This document shows, piece by piece, positions 5,215 to 5,552 of a DNA stretch of 5,552 nucleotides; within the stretch, counting starts at the first letter, position 1, and each line of letters opens with the position of its first letter. Made by a program: the position numbers and the translations under genes. This DNA comes from Dysgonamonadaceae bacterium (GTDB taxonomy: Bacteria > Bacteroidota > Bacteroidia > Bacteroidales > Azobacteroidaceae): positions 1 through 5,552 of the forward strand of contig JAITAH010000339.1 of the NCBI GenBank assembly GCA_031284225.1. Reading direction: 5' to 3'. The notes under the pieces were generated by a model. The model saw only the letters and a list, made by a program, of their open reading frames with translations, searched no databases and was not told the origin of the DNA.

Positions 5215-5552
5215 ATAATTCCTGTTTAATGGCTTTTACAACTCGATTCAATTCTTCTTCCGTCAAGATAGATCCCGAAGGCAGGCATAATCCCTTCTCA
5301 AACAAACCGTCGCTGACGCCTTCGCCATAATATGGGTAATCGCTGAAAACCGGCTGCAGATGCATCGGCTTCCACAGAGGACGCGATTCGATATTTGCTT
5401 TTTCCAACGCCAAGCGCAAATCTTCGCGGGTTATGCCGCCGGTTTTTTCCGGTTCGACGATAATCGCAGTCAGCCAGTAATTGGAATAAAAATCCGGTGA
5501 AGGTTCCGTTTGGAAAGTGACGCCTTCGATTCCGGCTAAATGTTTGCGATAG
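5213..5552 (-). CDS. DegT/DnrJ/EryC1/StrS family sugar aminotransferase, C-terminal part
   Basis: The last 112 codons of a PLP-dependent aminotransferase of the DegT/DnrJ/EryC1/StrS family (PF01041) are present; the start lies beyond the window edge. Family members are usually 370-400 residues, so about 70% is missing, including the PLP-binding lysine. The visible part has the family's C-terminal hallmarks: SNYWLTAIIV, an ITREDLRLALEKANIESRPLWKPMH segment in two parts (the RPLWKPMH block faces the substrate sugar), YYGEGVSDGLFEKGLCLPSG, and a closing LTEEELNRVVKAIK helix. These enzymes transfer an amino group to a 4-keto (or 3-keto) nucleotide sugar in the cytoplasm for capsule, O-antigen or glycan synthesis. 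The RPLWKPMH pattern is like that of PglE/EpsN-type UDP-sugar 4-aminotransferases, but the exact substrate cannot be read from this fragment. The gene converges on the surface-protein gene and probably belongs to a polysaccharide locus outside the window. Confidence 0.9.
   Translation of the reverse strand, partial: YRKHLAGIEGVTFQTEPSPDFYSNYWLTAIIVEPEKTGGITREDLRLALEKANIESRPLWKPMHLQPVFSDYPYYGEGVSDGLFEKGLCLPSGSILTEEELNRVVKAIKQEL

Noticed and set aside
1..5552. CRISPR array, insertion sequence or phage attachment site
   Set aside because: No regularly spaced repeats, no transposase or integrase sequence, and no terminal inverted repeats with target duplications were found.

Overview
The window looks like a fragment of a Bacteroidota (probably Bacteroidales) genome. 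Three things point there: a complete secreted protein ending in a type IX secretion (T9SS) sorting domain, a promoter matching the Bacteroides consensus (TTTG, 19 nt, TAnnTTTG) at 502-532, and no Shine-Dalgarno motif before the starts. Base composition is AT-rich between genes and more balanced inside them.

Layout. Positions 1-501 hold no convincing gene but many small inverted repeats, including two terminator-like hairpins (29-44, 240-256). Positions 502-780 form a transcription unit of their own: a promoter, a 61-codon leader ORF with a phenylalanine-rich start, and two hairpins followed by T runs. The stop codon of the leader ORF lies inside the left arm of the second hairpin. Positions 781-915 are the apparent 5' leader of the main gene and contain a small palindrome and a degenerate 8-nt tandem repeat. 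Positions 916-4821 encode a 1301-residue secreted surface protein with a signal peptide, about 600 beta-rich residues of unknown fold, a GLUG-type beta-helix, two Big_2 Ig-like domains and a T9SS C-terminal domain. A 17-bp perfect hairpin follows its stop codon. Positions 4885-5212 are an intergenic stretch with homopolymer runs and a doubtful small ORF on the minus strand. Positions 5213-5552 hold the last 112 codons of a minus-strand DegT/DnrJ/EryC1/StrS aminotransferase that runs off the window edge.

The two main genes converge, so they are not an operon. They could still be linked functionally: T9SS cargo is anchored to a surface polysaccharide in related bacteria, and nucleotide-sugar aminotransferases of this family supply such polysaccharides. 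The most interesting part is the region 502-915, which may be an attenuator controlling the surface protein. No CRISPR array, rRNA, tRNA or intact mobile element was seen.
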